Part shown: positions 23,049 through 23,172 of the stretch, in pieces
Position numbering within the stretch: position 1 is the stretch's first letter
Layout of the letters: each line of letters starts with the position of its first letter
NCBI GenBank assembly: GCA_031549965.1
Contig: JAVBPB010000102.1
Location: 1-23,172 of the forward strand
Direction: 5' to 3'
Length of the DNA: 23,172 nt
Source of the DNA: JAVBPB01 sp031549965
Lineage (GTDB): Bacteria > Bacillota > Clostridia > Lachnospirales > Lachnospiraceae
The notes under the pieces: model-generated
What the model was told of the DNA's origin: nothing
What the model saw: the letters and a program-made list of their open reading frames with translations, nothing else
The model's database searches: none
Made by a program: the position numbers and the translations under genes

Positions 23049-23172
23049 TTTACAAGCCTTTGCTATGCAAAGTCTTGACAAAACATAAACGCTTCGTCGG
23101 ACGTTCTCTCGATGTTTTAAAAAACAAAAACATCTGCCGAACCAATGGGTCTGCACAATTGGATATATATAC
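23005..23172. repeat. Inverted-repeat-bounded segment at the window edge
   Basis: The 18 bases at 23005-23022 (GTGTATATATCCAATTGT) and 23155-23172 (ACAATTGGATATATATAC) are inverted copies with one mismatch. The inside contains further palindromes: GATGTTTT...AAAACATC and the CTTTGC hairpin. Part of it (about 23088-23155) is more GC-rich than the surroundings. The right end coincides with the window edge, so the element may continue. No transposase or recombinase frame is present. Confidence 0.6.

Noticed and set aside
23001..23078. A 25-codon plus-strand frame in the terminal repeat (begins MSVYIQLFALPSF)
   Set aside because: It has no ribosome binding site and lies inside repeat DNA with inverted repeats, so it is probably fortuitous.
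22863..23172. An integrated element with an att site at the tRNA-Arg 3' end
   Set aside because: No integrase and no second copy of the tRNA 3' end is seen in the window. The adjacent repeats alone are not enough.

Overview
The window is very AT-rich, with strong AGGAGG-type ribosome binding sites, near-consensus TTGACA/TATAAT promoters and short intergenic gaps. It encodes a clostridial-type glutamate dehydrogenase, a MetA-type homoserine acyltransferase, an NAD-type DNA ligase and a very large hybrid histidine kinase. Together these point to an anaerobic Firmicute of class Clostridia, probably Lachnospiraceae-like. No species can be named from the sequence. I see no prophage, plasmid or CRISPR array; the content is chromosomal housekeeping genes plus small accessory modules.

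Layout. (1) 1-2220: a YeiL-like Crp/Fnr regulator (minus) diverges from a pair of half-size YdcZ-family membrane transporters (plus). A near-ideal Crp/Fnr-type palindrome lies between them, and a possible leader peptide precedes the regulator. (2) 2231-9242, all minus: a response regulator whose N-terminal Hpt-like domain has lost its histidine, a 1151-residue hybrid sensor kinase, a GH18 chitinase-like lipoprotein whose start overlaps the kinase stop by ATGA, and an Fe-S aldo/keto reductase. (3) 9276-10178, minus: two small adjacent membrane proteins that look like the two halves of one Cas4/RecB-type PD-(D/E)XK nuclease, split between two transmembrane helices. (4) 10216-12371: an MFS transporter (plus), a DUF1801 protein (minus) and a DUF3006 protein (minus). 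(5) 12352-15267: a ComEC-like metallo-beta-lactamase protein (minus) and a chemotaxis receptor (plus). (6) 15318-19758, minus: rluF, ligA and metA probably form one operon, followed by a coiled-coil protein with twelve 7-residue repeats and its own promoter. (7) 19762-21245: gdhA with its own promoter and terminator. (8) 21409-22720: a ferritin-like small protein and an exported acidic-linker protein. (9) 22754-23172: tRNA-Arg(CCG), then repeat-rich DNA up to the window edge.

The most unusual items are the split membrane Cas4-like pair without CRISPR context, the DNA ligase with several substitutions in its expected cofactor pocket, the kinase operon that ends in a chitinase, the histidine-less Hpt domain, the in-frame 21-bp coding repeat, and a dispersed intergenic repeat family with at least four related copies.
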